This document shows positions 54,603 to 64,000 of a stretch of DNA of 64,000 nt, piece by piece. Within the stretch, counting starts at the first letter, position 1. Each line of letters starts with the position of its first letter. Made by a program: the position numbers and the translations under genes. The notes under the pieces were generated by a model, which saw only the letters and a list, made by a program, of their open reading frames with translations, was not told where the DNA came from and searched no databases. The DNA is from Corythucha ciliata (lineage: Eukaryota > Arthropoda > Insecta > Hemiptera > Tingidae): assembly GCA_038030265.1 (NCBI GenBank), contig CM075938.1, forward strand, positions 17,089,009-17,153,008. The letters are read 5' to 3'.

Positions 54603-56590
54603 GTGAGTTTTTTTTTGTTTTTTAAGCTCTTCCCTTAACAGAATTTCGAGTAAGAGACCACTTTTTCCATTTCCGTTGAAACTATCTAGTTGTGATAAGA
54701 GTGTCACAACCCTTTCTGTTCCTCTCTGTTATTGCCTTGGATGTCTACTAGCCGCGGGCCGGTTTTTTTTTTTTTTTTTCTCATTGATCTTCCGACGACG
54801 GGGGAAAAACGCCAATGTAGCATGAAACGTTTAATGTACCGCGAATGTGAGATAGAGATAGATACTTACGGTTTTTTTTTAGGTATATTCTTTTTTATTT
54901 ACGTATTTTTAGCAGTGCACTAACAGCCAGTTATAAAACAATAAATCTAATCTATTTAAAGAGGCGTCGAAACGCTGCTTCTGGGCCTGTTTCTTTGCCA
55001 GAATAGTTTGGAATTTTCAAAACTTGAATCGCCGTCACTAAAAACTTTCGAAGTTATGGCCCTGTTTTATTTCTCGACACTCGTAATAATGTCAACGTTA
55101 AACCCTCTGTTTTCAGGGGAATTCATGGCAAATTTTCCACCGCCTTTACCAAATCAGATCATTTCCACCATTTCGAACGATTATTTTGTGGCAGAACCCC
55201 TTCGAGAAACACTTTTATTTTCTTTCCACCCTCGTCAAGCCGCTCGCCCATCAAGCTCTCTGCACACCCTCACACTCATTCTATCACTCTCTGTCTCTCT
55301 CACTCTCTCTTTGTCCACAACCCTGCGTGTCTTCCCTGGATTGTTGGTCCGGGCATGCTGCCGTATAATGTTACTGAATTCCTTCTTGAGTCGTTCCATT
55401 TGTTCCTCACGAACGGAAACGGGTGGTTTGGACGAGGAGAGAGGAGTTAAAGAAGTGAAGGGGCGAGTTTACAAGGGAGAACCCCCAGGCTTTTCCATCT
55501 CGCTCACTCCCCCTACGGCCTCCAACCTTACAACCTTTCACTTCCATTCCACCCTTTTGACCCCCCCCCCCCATCACACTACTTTAACTTATGGAAATTA
55601 ATTCATGGCCTTGGTTCAAATATTTGTCCTCGTACGAAATTCAATAAAAGAGAAACCCGAGAATTTGTCGAAGCGGTCCATTTTTCACCCTTGTTCAGTA
55701 TTCGGTTACAATTTTTTTTTTTTTTTTTTTTTGTGCGTATTTCCGTTCAACCCCCTCTCACCCTCCCAAGAAAAATAATTTAACGCCGGGGGACGTCCAA
55801 ACCAAGCTACAACTGCCGAAAACAAAGCAGCAACCCCCACCCCCATCATCACCACCGCCGCTTTTTCTCGGAAATCGACGAGGGGGAAAAGAAAGGAAAA
55901 ATATTATTCACCCCCGAAAAATGACTGCGGGGGTATAGGCATTATTGTGTTCTTCCTTTGCCATATAAGCCCCAACAGTGAAAGTTATGGTAACCCTGAG
56001 AACCTCAAGCGAAAAAAAGTTGTCTCGTTGAATTGGAATCCTACGAAAGTCTTTTTTGCGCTTTTCGGTCATTGGATAAACTTTTCCTTCTAGCACTATT
56101 GAAAAATGCCTCCGACATAATTTTGTATTTATTGGCATTACGGCTAGAACATCGTGATGATATTTCTTCAATATCCGAGAACCTCACTCAGAAATTTTAA
56201 TTTCCACGTCAGAATTCAGGTGAGAGGGGAGGCAAACGTAACAACGTTCTGATGATTGGACTGAAGTCAACCCTTGGCGAATTGGGACGTATTTCGGTGT
56301 AGTAATTGCGAGCGAGAGCTCAATTAGCGAGGATTCAGCAAGATTGTTTCCTCGTGTTGCTCTACATTACTGCAGTATGAGAAGTAGTAGTTGGGGGGGC
56401 AGTGGGTTAATACAACTTCGTCCCACGAAAGAAAAAAAAATACCTGATTTCTCCTCCCTTGTGTGCAGTATACTTCTTCACCACATGTAGCAACTAGGTC
56501 TTATTTGCGACTTTCAGTTATTTATAGAAACGATTTGTTAGTATTTTTCTTATCGAAGATTTTCTTCGCCCTACCAACAGAACAGAAATT
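54603..56590 (+). other. Receptor intron or downstream stretch, no gene seen
   Basis: The stretch begins with the donor GTGAGT. It contains T runs (54761-54779, 55711-55732), a CT-rich tract (about 55262-55320) and a C run (55560-55570). The 197-codon plus frame at 55008-55601 crosses the CT tract and is low-complexity, so I do not call it. A GAGAGGGGAGGCAAACGTAA block at 56223 recurs at 56936. Confidence 0.5.
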
Positions 56591-56599
56591 GGCCGAGTT

Positions 56600-57100
56600 G
56601 AAGTTTGAAGTTGATTTTTGGAAGCGGCAAAACCCACAAAATCGTCGTTTGGAACAGCCAAATCAGCAAATGTGGTTCTCATTTTTGATGTGGTTAGCGC
56701 TTCCTCTCAATTTTAGCCGTGATTTGTAGTTTTTATTTAATTTTACCCACGAATTAAACATTTTATTCACTTTTTGCCATAAATTAGCGGGTTTTCTTAA
56801 TTTTAGCTGCGAATTAGCTTTTCCTCCTATTTTAGCCTCAAATTAGCAAATTTTTTGTCAATTTTATCCACGAATTCCCGTTTTTTCAAAATTTTAGCCG
56901 TTGTCAAGTGGTGGTGGTGGTGGTGGTGGTGGTGGTGAGAGGGGAGGCAAACGTAACATTCTGATGGTTTTTTGGGTTGGGATTGGTTGTTCTGATGGTG
57001 GTCTGGGGGTTTCATTCCCCGAATTAGCCATTTTTAGCTGTGATTTAGCTATTTGTCTCCATTTTAGCTAGGGACTTGACCCATGAACAGCACATTACTT
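56600..57100 (+). repeat. Degenerate ~35-base repeat, TTTTAGCC orientation
   Basis: Units of the form TTTTAGCCGTGATTTG, TTTTAGCTGCGAATTAGC and TTTTATCCACGAATTCCC follow each other at about 30-40 bases from 56690 to 56900 and again at 57020-57090. It is the same family as 19.7-22.5 kb in the same orientation. It is interrupted by a (GTG)n tract of about nine units at 56909-56938. Confidence 0.6.
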
Positions 57101-57139
57101 AGTTTTTCTAATTTATTCCGTAAACTGGCCTCTATTTTC

Positions 57140-57735
57140 TGTAATAGTTATCGGCAAAGCGGGAAACCAGGCATTGTGGAAAATGCCTGGACATACCGGT
57201 GATTAATTCAAACGCCCGGCGGAAAAAAAAATGCACATCAAAAAACGGATTCGCCCGGCAGACTTGAGAGGTGCCCGGATGCAAAGAAGTGCGGTCTGGT
57301 CACTGTTTCCACTTCAGACTTCCAGCTACCACAGCTACTCGGTCCTGGTCTCCGGCATTTGAGTCGAGCTGATCGACCGCCCCTTGTCTGAAGTGGGAGG
57401 TGCTACTGCACTACACCCGCCCCACTACCAGCTAACAACCAGACACGACAAAGCTAAGTCAGGACAGCTACGAACCCTGAGGGTGAAACAGCCGGGCGCT
57501 CCCAGCTAAATGTGTGATTTAGCCGATATTCTTCCTTTCCCTGTGAAGAAGAAGGCAAAAGTTCTTATGTCTACCGGCGGCAAATCTTATGATCCACCTC
57601 TGACAGTTATCACAGCCCACTCAGTGGCGTCGAAACGGTTCCAATGAGGCGTATCAGATTTCTTTAAAATAAACGATCCCCCCCTCCCACCACCAAACTC
57701 AATACATCAAATTGCCGCCAGCTAGCTCGAAGTAT
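57140..57735. other. Repeat fragment and unassigned stretch
   Basis: 57154-57192 (CGGCAAAGCGGGAAACCAGG, CATTGTGGAAAATGCCTGG) matches the complement of 60975-61035, so this is a dispersed repeat with a fold-back GCATTxxxAATGC word. The remainder is GC-richer than its surroundings and has no recognised gene. Confidence 0.45.
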
Positions 57736-57759
57736 GGCAAGAGGTGATGCATATGGTAA

Positions 57760-57960
57760 AAAACGCCAATTCACATCTAAAATTGAAAAAAATCTTTATT
57801 TAGTGACTCGGATTGGGAAAAATCACTCATTCGTAAATAAAGTGAAGGATGAAATCACTAATTCACGGCTAAAACTGAGACAAACGCCCATTCGAGGCTA
57901 TAAAATTGATAAAAACGCTAATTCGTGGATAAAATTGAGAAAATACCAATTCGCGGCTTC
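57760..57960 (-). repeat. Degenerate ~35-base repeat, opposite orientation
   Basis: Units such as CGCTAATTCGTGGATAAAAT, CACTAATTCACGGCTAAAAC and CCAATTCGCGGCTTCG recur every 33-38 bases. This is the reverse complement of the TTTTAGCC form at 56.6-57.1 kb. A LINE copy has inserted at its end with a 10-base duplication, and the repeat continues beyond it. Confidence 0.65.
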
Positions 57961-57968
57961 GAAGGCAA

Positions 57969-58899
57969 CTTTTTTTTTTTTTTTTTTTTTGCATTGGTGT
58001 TACACCATACACCCACTTGTATTTTCAAGATCTACGTTAATTTAGGAGGAATTTAAATTTTGGTGGTTGTACACTTGCAATCTAGAAATGAATGTTTTCA
58101 CTAATGATAAAATCCAGAAGCACTTCGAAAGTGATGGCAATTTTAAACAAAATGTACTGTAAATTAAAAGGAGCGGTTAATTTTCCGTAAAGTTTATCGA
58201 AAAGTAGCTTTCGCGCGATCGAGTATTTTGTGCAGATCATAATGATATGTTCGATATCATCGGGGGAGCCACAAGTACTGCATTCCCCTGTCGTCTGCCT
58301 CCTTATTCTGCTTAGATAGGTGCCTCAAATTCCATGGTTCGAACGAATCCGACTGACTATTCGCACTTTTTTACGGTTCAGCTGTATTTGATGAAACCAG
58401 GGTTCATCTCCTACTCTCGGAACTATCAGACTCGGTCGTAGTCTTTTTGCCAATTGGCTAAAAGACGTTCCTTGGCTAAAGAGAAAACATCGGAGTAGGG
58501 AATACTATATTTAACTAATTCTCCTTGATCGGCTGCAGCCCGTGCAAGACTATCCGCCTTTTCATTGCCTGGGACTGCCGAATGACCTCTAACCCATTCT
58601 ATTTTTATTTGCTTATTTTGAGCCTGGATTTCGGACGTTAATTTTAGAATTTCCAAATGTAGATGAGAAAATCTAGATGATAGAGATATACTTCGAAGAA
58701 TATCAATGAGGCTTTTACAATCCGAAAAAATAGCGACCTTGTTGCCCGATACCGTTTTAGCATGTTTTAGCGCCTTGATTACTGCCACTAACTCGGCGGT
58801 GTAACTAGAGGCCAAACTCGGAAGCTTGAACATCTTTTATATTCCTAAAACTGGATCAAAAATTGCAGCACCGGATGATTCCCCTGATTTTGAACTTTA
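57969..58899 (-). mobile_element. 5'-truncated LINE with poly(A) and target duplication
   Basis: On the minus strand a truncated RNase H and C-terminal region is followed by a short 3' UTR ending AATGCA and a poly(A) (T run at about 57969-57990). AGGCAACTTT occurs just outside both ends (57964-57973, overlapping the tail, and about 58895-58904). This is what target-primed reverse transcription leaves. The surrounding degenerate repeat continues on both sides. Confidence 0.85.
58080..58833 (-). pseudogene. LINE ORF2 RNase H and C-terminal zinc motif (jockey-like)
   Basis: The frame 58833-58426 shows a retroelement RNase H: SSYTAELVAVIKALKHA with the catalytic Glu, IFSDCKSLIDIL with Asp, and WVRGHSAVPGNEKADSLARA with His and the last Asp. 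After a frameshift near 58430 the following frame gives PRVGDEPWFHQIQLNRKKVR and CSTCGSPDDIEHIIMIC, the C-x2-C...H-x4-C motif found at the C-terminus of many non-LTR ORF2 proteins. It also has an internal stop. Endonuclease and RT domains are missing because of 5' truncation. It is not functional. Confidence 0.85.
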
Positions 58900-58911
58900 T
58901 GAGGCAACTTT

Positions 58912-60480
58912 ATGCCCAGGAAAAGCGCCAATTCACGGCACAAATTAAAAATAAAATACAACAAAATAAAATAGCAATGCTAATTCACGCGTAAAATTCG
59001 TGGTTAAAATTGAGAGACGAGCTAACGATGAGTCCTAATTGGCAGTAGGACAGAGAAAACCGTTAATTCATAGCATTCCTACAATTAATAAAAACCTCTA
59101 ACTAGCAGATAAACTGAGGTAAAACGCTAAATTGTGGAGAGTGAAGTGTAGCAAATCGCTAACAAACGGATATAGACTTAAAAAATGACAAGTTCACGGC
59201 TAAAATTGAGAAAAAGCGCTAATTAATGGCACAAATTGGAAAAAATGGCTGATTTACGAGTAAAAAATTAAAACAAATCACCCATTCACGGCTAAAAATA
59301 AAGAAAAACATTGATTTACGGCTAAAATTGGCAAGAACGTTAATTCGCGGTTATAATTGAGGGGAACAGAGAAATACACTAGGGCTAAATTTGCGAAAAA
59401 TCGTTACACGCAGCGATTAATAGCTGGTACTATGAAAAAACACCAATTCGTGGTTTCTTGAAGAAACTTCGTCACTAAAATTTTACTAGTCGTGGCTAAT
59501 ATTGAGTACGAAGGGTTATTTACCTCCAAAATGAGGGAAAATACACAAATTCTCAAGACAACCAGTACGGCAACTTCGCTGCTCAAATAGAGAAAATAGG
59601 AGGTGGATATAATGAATATTTCTGTCGCCGGTATTTTTAATTAATAAATTAATTAAACTGATGTTATCCGGACGACGATGGAAGGGCATAGCCCAACACA
59701 ATGGGAAAATGGGAGCCATTTTTTCTCGAAACTCCAATTGTGTTGGGCTATGCCCTTCCATCGTCGTCCGGATAACATCCGTTTAATTAATTTATTAATT
59801 AAAAATAGGAGGCTGAAATTGAGTAGCTGCGCAAATGTGCTAGTCATGGTGCAAGTACAAGGCCGAAAGTTTGAAAAAAGCGCTAATATTCATGGCTGAA
59901 ATAGTGGAAAATCGCCAATTCGCGGCTATGATTGGGAAAAAGCGCTAATTCGAGACAGACTCTCAGATAATCTGATAATTCGTGGATAAATTTGAGAAAA
60001 ACCATTAATTCACAGCAAAAATGGAGAAAAGGCGTAAAACCAGGGCTAAGGTTGCCAAAAATCACGCATTCGCGGCTAAAATGAAAAAAAAAATCATGGA
60101 TAAATCTCAGAAAAGCTGCTGATTCCCCGGAGTTAAAATTGAGTAAAACGCGACTGAAACTAGATAATAATTCGCGGTTAAAATTGAGAAAAAATGGATG
60201 TATTTTGGAAAACCTACCGATATAAGTAGCTGAAATTGAGAAAAACCGCTAATTCTCGGCTAAATTGAGTCAAACGCTCACTCCCCGCTAAAATGAAAAA
60301 AGAAAACGCTAATTCGCAGATCAAGTAGAGAAAATCGGCGAATTTATCCGCAAAAATTGAGATAACCCGCTCATTTGCAGTTACAATAGAGAAAAGGCGT
60401 AATTCGCAGCTAAAGTCATTGCTGTCATTCTAAGCTTAAAATGGTGAAAAACGTTAGTCCTCGAGTTAAATTAATGGTCG
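58912..60480 (-). repeat. Degenerate ~35-base repeat field, longest stretch
   Basis: Dozens of units of the form GCTAATTCGCGGCTAAAATT followed by GAGAAAAA occur at about 30-40-base spacing from 58912 to 60440, for example CCATTCACGGCTAAAAATAA (about 59282). Divergence is high, but the AATTCrCGGCTAAAATTGAG core is visible throughout. It is continuous with 57760-57960 across the LINE and interrupted by a SINE at 59604. The frames in it are not genes. Confidence 0.7.
59604..59801. mobile_element. Palindromic SINE, copy 3, 11-bp target duplication
   Basis: The insert is bounded by the perfect repeat AAAATAGGAGG (59593-59603 and 59802-59812). It has the same leader as copy 2 (GATATAATGAATA, CTGTCGCCGG) and the body in reverse complement (59644-59698). 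A 17-base remnant with GGGAGCCA stands where the tRNA part would be. The forward body follows (59718-59800). It has lost the tRNA head almost entirely yet retains the paired arms, so it forms a tight hairpin. Confidence 0.88.
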
Positions 60481-62190
60481 GCCACTTTAGGTTTTTAAAA
60501 AGTTTTTATTTCACAAACCAATTTTAACTGTTACTACACGACAAAAAGAACTTTTATTAACCGCACTTAACAACTTAATCACTCTGTCAAGACTGAAACT
60601 GAACTGAACTACTCAATTAAGGTGGAGGAAGTATTTAAAAGCTTTCCTTGGGAAAAGTCTAGAATTTTATTAAAGAGGAAAACAATTCCTAGAAACTGTA
60701 CAAGACTTGAGAAAGATCTGGAAGTTTTGTGACCATATATGGTAATATAATGGATTTTTCTCTATATAACTCTCGAATCATTCGATGATTCGTGGCTAAA
60801 ATAGAGTAAAAGTGTAATTTGCGGATAAAATTATTGAAGCTCTAATTCACTGCACCAACAGTATTATGACTCCCACGGAAAACAGCTGATTTTCACATTG
60901 CCTGCTCAGCCTTAAGTAATGTGCACAATGCCTAGGCAAAGTGGGAAATATTTTTTCTTTCGCCCCTGTTTCCCACATTGCCTGATTTTGCCAGGCATTT
61001 CCCACAATGTCTGGATTTCTCACTTTGCCGGTTACAGCTCTTCCATCATCTCTTCTTCCTATTGCTTGCCAGGTTGACGGACACCTCGAAACGGTTATTG
61101 ATGCTTTTATCAGATTTTTGCCCTCGCTCTGGTAATCCTAGGCGGGCTTGAACAAGGAAGTTGCTTGGTATCTTATTTTGACCTGAAACTTGTTTAAATG
61201 TTCCAAAGAACCGACCGAGACCGGGACCGAGAGAATAAGTTATTAAAAGTGTCAAATTTATTCGTTACCAATTGAATTATTAATAAGCCTTATTTTTTAT
61301 ACACGTTAAAACGTTCTTGATCGGTGACTCGTGACGCAAGTGTCTCGTTTCTCTAGTTTTGAGGGCCGACTTTTTGGGGAATTTATTAATTTATGTCATG
61401 AGTTTTGGATTTTATTATTTTTTCTTTTACAATTATTCCTCTGAACAATGTCGTTAACTTATTTGCCCCTTTTTTTGGGGTCATAAATATTTAGAATTTA
61501 TCAAAAATTGAAGAACCCATTATCAAGGTTACCACGGTTTTTATTTAGCTTAGGACAGGTCATTCGCATTCAGTTCAATCTTCTCTCTTTGTGGATTTAT
61601 TCTCAATTTGTTAAGAGTGAGTTTTGTACAATAATGGCTTGTCATGAAAATTGGTGTGGTCCAGTCAATGTATCGACCTCGCAGGCCTTCAGCTCCTAGA
61701 TCTACTTGTTCCTAGTCTTATCACCGCGGCAATTGTGCCGGGTGCGAGCGATTTTACTGCAGTAGCACCTTCGCTCCCGGCGAGAGGCTGTCCATCGGAT
61801 CCTTACACGGCTCAATTGCCTTGCCGGGCCACCAGGACCGCAAGTACGGAAGTACCTCTTCTGGGGTCTGAAGGTGAGCGGTCGAAATGGTGACTGTACC
61901 GCACCTTCTGTGTAATTTTTATGATTTCCGGCGGGTCCAACTCTTAACAACATTTTCTTTCATTATTATACTGCCTATAGCGGTCACACTTATATAAAAA
62001 ATATGCACTGTTTCATTCTGATGTTCCGCAGTACAACGTTTACTCATGCGGATGTCGCACACCGTAGACTGGGGAGATTAGCCGTCGTCGCCTCTTCGAA
62101 TACTTCCCGTTGTCTTGGCATTATTCAATAATAAAATTAGTAGGTACCTTTATTTATCAAAATTTTGCAGAAATAAATGATAAATCACCA
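60481..62190. other. Unassigned stretch with dispersed repeat fragment
   Basis: 60890-61035 contains CATTGCCTGATTTTGCCAGG and repeated ACATTGCCTG / CCCACAATG words related in reverse to 57154-57192. Elsewhere no gene or element is recognised. The overlapping frames at 61651-61953 on both strands show no domain. Confidence 0.45.
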
Positions 62191-62194
62191 GCAT

Positions 62195-62490
62195 CCGTGC
62201 CAAGGTGACTAAATTTTCTATAGGTGCCGCAGATCACTGTCCTTCACCTACGTCCGAGCAGTCCCACCCGCCATTGCGCTGGACCCAGTTGATTATTAAT
62301 TGTTATTGGGTTGTGATTTTTGAGAATTCATAAACTTCAATTTCAAAATTAACTTGCTCTGCTGCTATAGGGTGAGCAATTGGGATCAAAGGACTGCTGG
62401 TGACGTCAGTCTCAACCCCTCCTGTCCGATGGGCAGTGGGAAATCTGCGGCACCTATAGTAAAGTTTAGTCACCTTGATCCGTGCGAAAA
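62195..62490. mobile_element. Foldback element, AAGGTGACTAAA arms
   Basis: CCAAGGTGACTAAATTTTCT with TATAGGTGCCGCAGATC (62198-62236) is matched by the complement of 62447-62482 (CTGCGGCACCTATAG, TTTAGTCACCTTGATCCGTG). The loop is about 210 bases and has no frame of note. It is probably a MITE. Confidence 0.65.
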
Positions 62491-63668
62491 CAAATTGATA
62501 AAAATAAACCGCCCACAAATAACAGTTCAAGAAGAGAACGAACTAGTGACGTCATTATCTCGCGTGGTCCTTTCCCTCCAAAAAGCTGATTCAAACAGGG
62601 TGGCAATTTATGACTCTTTAAAAAGTTATTAAAAATTTAGTGAACTTCTATGACCAATTCGAAAACCACCAAAGTACAAGGTGGTGTCCCCGATCAATAG
62701 TAAAATGTTTGAAAATCATGCAACTTCCTCATTAATAAATAAAACACTACGGTGATTACGGACCTCCCCCCCCCCTCCGCTACCACCGATGTGGTGTAGG
62801 ACCGGGATTTACTACTTCTGGTTGTAAGCCATTAACCGGCAGACAGAATTTCAAACAGGGGGGGTAATTTAAGTTTCAGCAGATTTAGCATAGGGGAGGA
62901 CCACCTGATTTACGTTCAGGAACGCAGTATTTAAGAGCAATTGGCACGATTATATGGAACTGTAATAGCTTTACCTTGGGCAGTGTGAGAGTTCAGCTCT
63001 CTGGTCGACGTCAACCACTCGCGTTGAATTCGGGCGACCGTCAGAAAATATATGACACGCACTCAGACTCGCGTAATCCAGACTCCGTTCAGGTTTTTTG
63101 ATTTCCCGACGGAACACAAACAGTTTTTCCAGCGATAATTCCAGTTTTCCAGAACTCCAGGGTGTTTGCCCAACGGTCAGTCAGTTAGTTCACTCATAAA
63201 CGGCACAGAGAAGGGGCTCAAAAGGGTTCCCCCCATTCAGCCTATATGAAGGTAATTCCCACCAACTACGCCAGAGGGCAGCATCTGACGGACATTTTCG
63301 TCCAACTTCAAAGTAGTTTATTGCAGTTTGCAAGTCAAAAATATAGACCAGGAATATAGAAAATGAACAAACAGTGAGTTTCTGTGACTGCCATCAACTA
63401 GCAGCGACTATAGCTATAGTGTATAGACAGACCCCTCTGGAAATTAATTGCGGAATGGTGAAAATCTCGATCTCTGTGTGCGAAGTAAACTCTCGGGTTT
63501 TATCAATATTGACACTACCGTATATGGCGAATAAATTCAAAAGCTTCGCTATATAAGACTCCAAACTAACCCCCCCCCCCTCACAATTGCTCTTTGAAAA
63601 TCGATGAATGTCACAAAAAACACGCCAGAGTTCGTACACACTAACGATTCTCTATTAATGATACAGTT
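62491..63668. other. Unassigned non-coding stretch
   Basis: No gene is supported. C runs lie at 62766-62775 and 63570-63579. Frames at 63374-63639 overlap on both strands and carry no motif. Confidence 0.4.
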
Positions 63669-64000
63669 TTTATTTTTTTTTTTTTTTCCTTTGCATTAGC
63701 GTTAGCCTCAGCCATGATTTACTGTGGTGCGTTACTTGACAATTTCTTTTTGTTTCATACCTTCATGTTACATGCAACGATGAACTTCACCAAGTCTTCA
63801 TAATATAGTTAGATTGTTCGAAATCAGTATTGATTGGTAGTTAAAAGGTTGGGGTATTTGAAGTGTCAGTGCTCTAAAGAAAACTTTACGGTTTTCCTTG
63901 TGTCTATCACAAATCATGATCTTGTGTTCAAGAGTTTCTGTATCCCCACACCATTCGCAACTATCGTCTGTTGACACTCCTATCTTGTGTAAGTACGATC
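63669..64000 (-). mobile_element. LINE 3' end, running off the window
   Basis: On the minus strand a coding C-terminus is followed by about 110 bases of 3' UTR and a poly(A) (T run at about 63669-63688) preceded by AATGCA-AAGG, like the AATGCA before the tail of the LINE at 58 kb. The 5' part lies beyond 64000. Confidence 0.75.
63798..63998 (-). CDS. C-terminal end of a LINE ORF2, partial
   Basis: The frame 63998-63798 is open to a TGA and encodes LHKIGVSTDDSCEWCGDTET followed by LEHKIMICDRH. This is the C-x2-C...H-x4-C zinc-like motif at the end of jockey/R1-type ORF2 proteins. It aligns in position with CSTCG...EHIIMIC of the 58-kb copy but is a different subfamily. No break is visible in the 67 codons present. 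Whether the full element is intact cannot be judged here. Confidence 0.8.
   Translation of the reverse strand, partial: SYLHKIGVSTDDSCEWCGDTETLEHKIMICDRHKENRKVFFRALTLQIPQPFNYQSILISNNLTIL

Noticed and set aside
55008..55601. 197-codon plus-strand open frame
   Set aside because: It crosses a CT-rich tract and a C run, shows no domain, and is Ser/Thr/Leu-rich because of the base composition.
61651..61953. Overlapping 80-codon frames on both strands
   Set aside because: A GC-richer patch opens frames on both strands; no conserved motif.

Overview
This window looks like arthropod nuclear DNA. It is AT-rich and interrupted by about twenty runs of eight or more G or C. Its only recognisable host gene is spread over kilobases of intron, and most of the rest is nested, decayed mobile DNA. 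The one convincing host locus is on the plus strand. Two exons (47728-47863 and 54499-54602) encode TM1, the first intracellular loop, TM2 and the start of TM3 of a rhodopsin-family receptor of the crustacean cardioactive peptide (CCAP) receptor / neuropeptide S receptor type. They join in frame across a 6.6-kb phase-1 intron. That receptor family, together with Ty3/gypsy, hAT and jockey-like relics, points to an arthropod. I cannot name the species.

Layout. 1-2.1 kb: unassigned. 2.1-4.5 kb: a long hairpin element with a 188-bp MITE in one arm, then a ~1-kb repeat ('X'). 4.5-7.5 kb: unassigned, with one possible orphan exon. 7.5-10.45 kb: a gypsy integrase relic, a minus-strand copy of a tandem-repeat element ('Y') carrying a 1.25-kb TIR transposon, and two GGGGCC-ended MITEs. 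10.45-12.55 kb: a 3'-truncated gypsy element with LTR end, primer site, gag, and broken protease and RT. 12.5-19.6 kb: mostly unassigned, with two MITEs. 19.7-22.5 kb: a degenerate ~35-bp repeat field. 22.5-24.55 kb: elements packed with AACGTT. 24.6-27.9 kb: unassigned. 27.9-32.1 kb: a gypsy integrase relic, a second X copy, and within X a 2.25-kb giant inverted repeat that itself carries a SINE and a small hairpin.

32.8-38.1 kb is a 5.24-kb hAT transposon with a perfect 8-bp target duplication. It holds a broken transposase gene and nested Y elements and MITEs. 39-42 kb has a tandem duplication, a foldback with a palindromic SINE in one arm, and a GACCAAGAC-repeat foldback. 42.8-45.6 kb is a Foldback-type element with 9-bp target duplication whose two arms are arrays of 151-bp units. 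46-64 kb holds the receptor exons and their introns, which carry several MITEs, two 3' ends of a poly(A) LINE, a third SINE copy and another degenerate-repeat field on the opposite strand.

The best material is structural. Duplicated target sites allow insertion boundaries and order to be read directly. A SINE family has palindromic copies that transposed as units. A MITE family kept its interior while its terminal repeats were replaced in a matched, self-complementary way. Names such as X and Y are local labels only. All family assignments come from motifs read by eye, with no database search.
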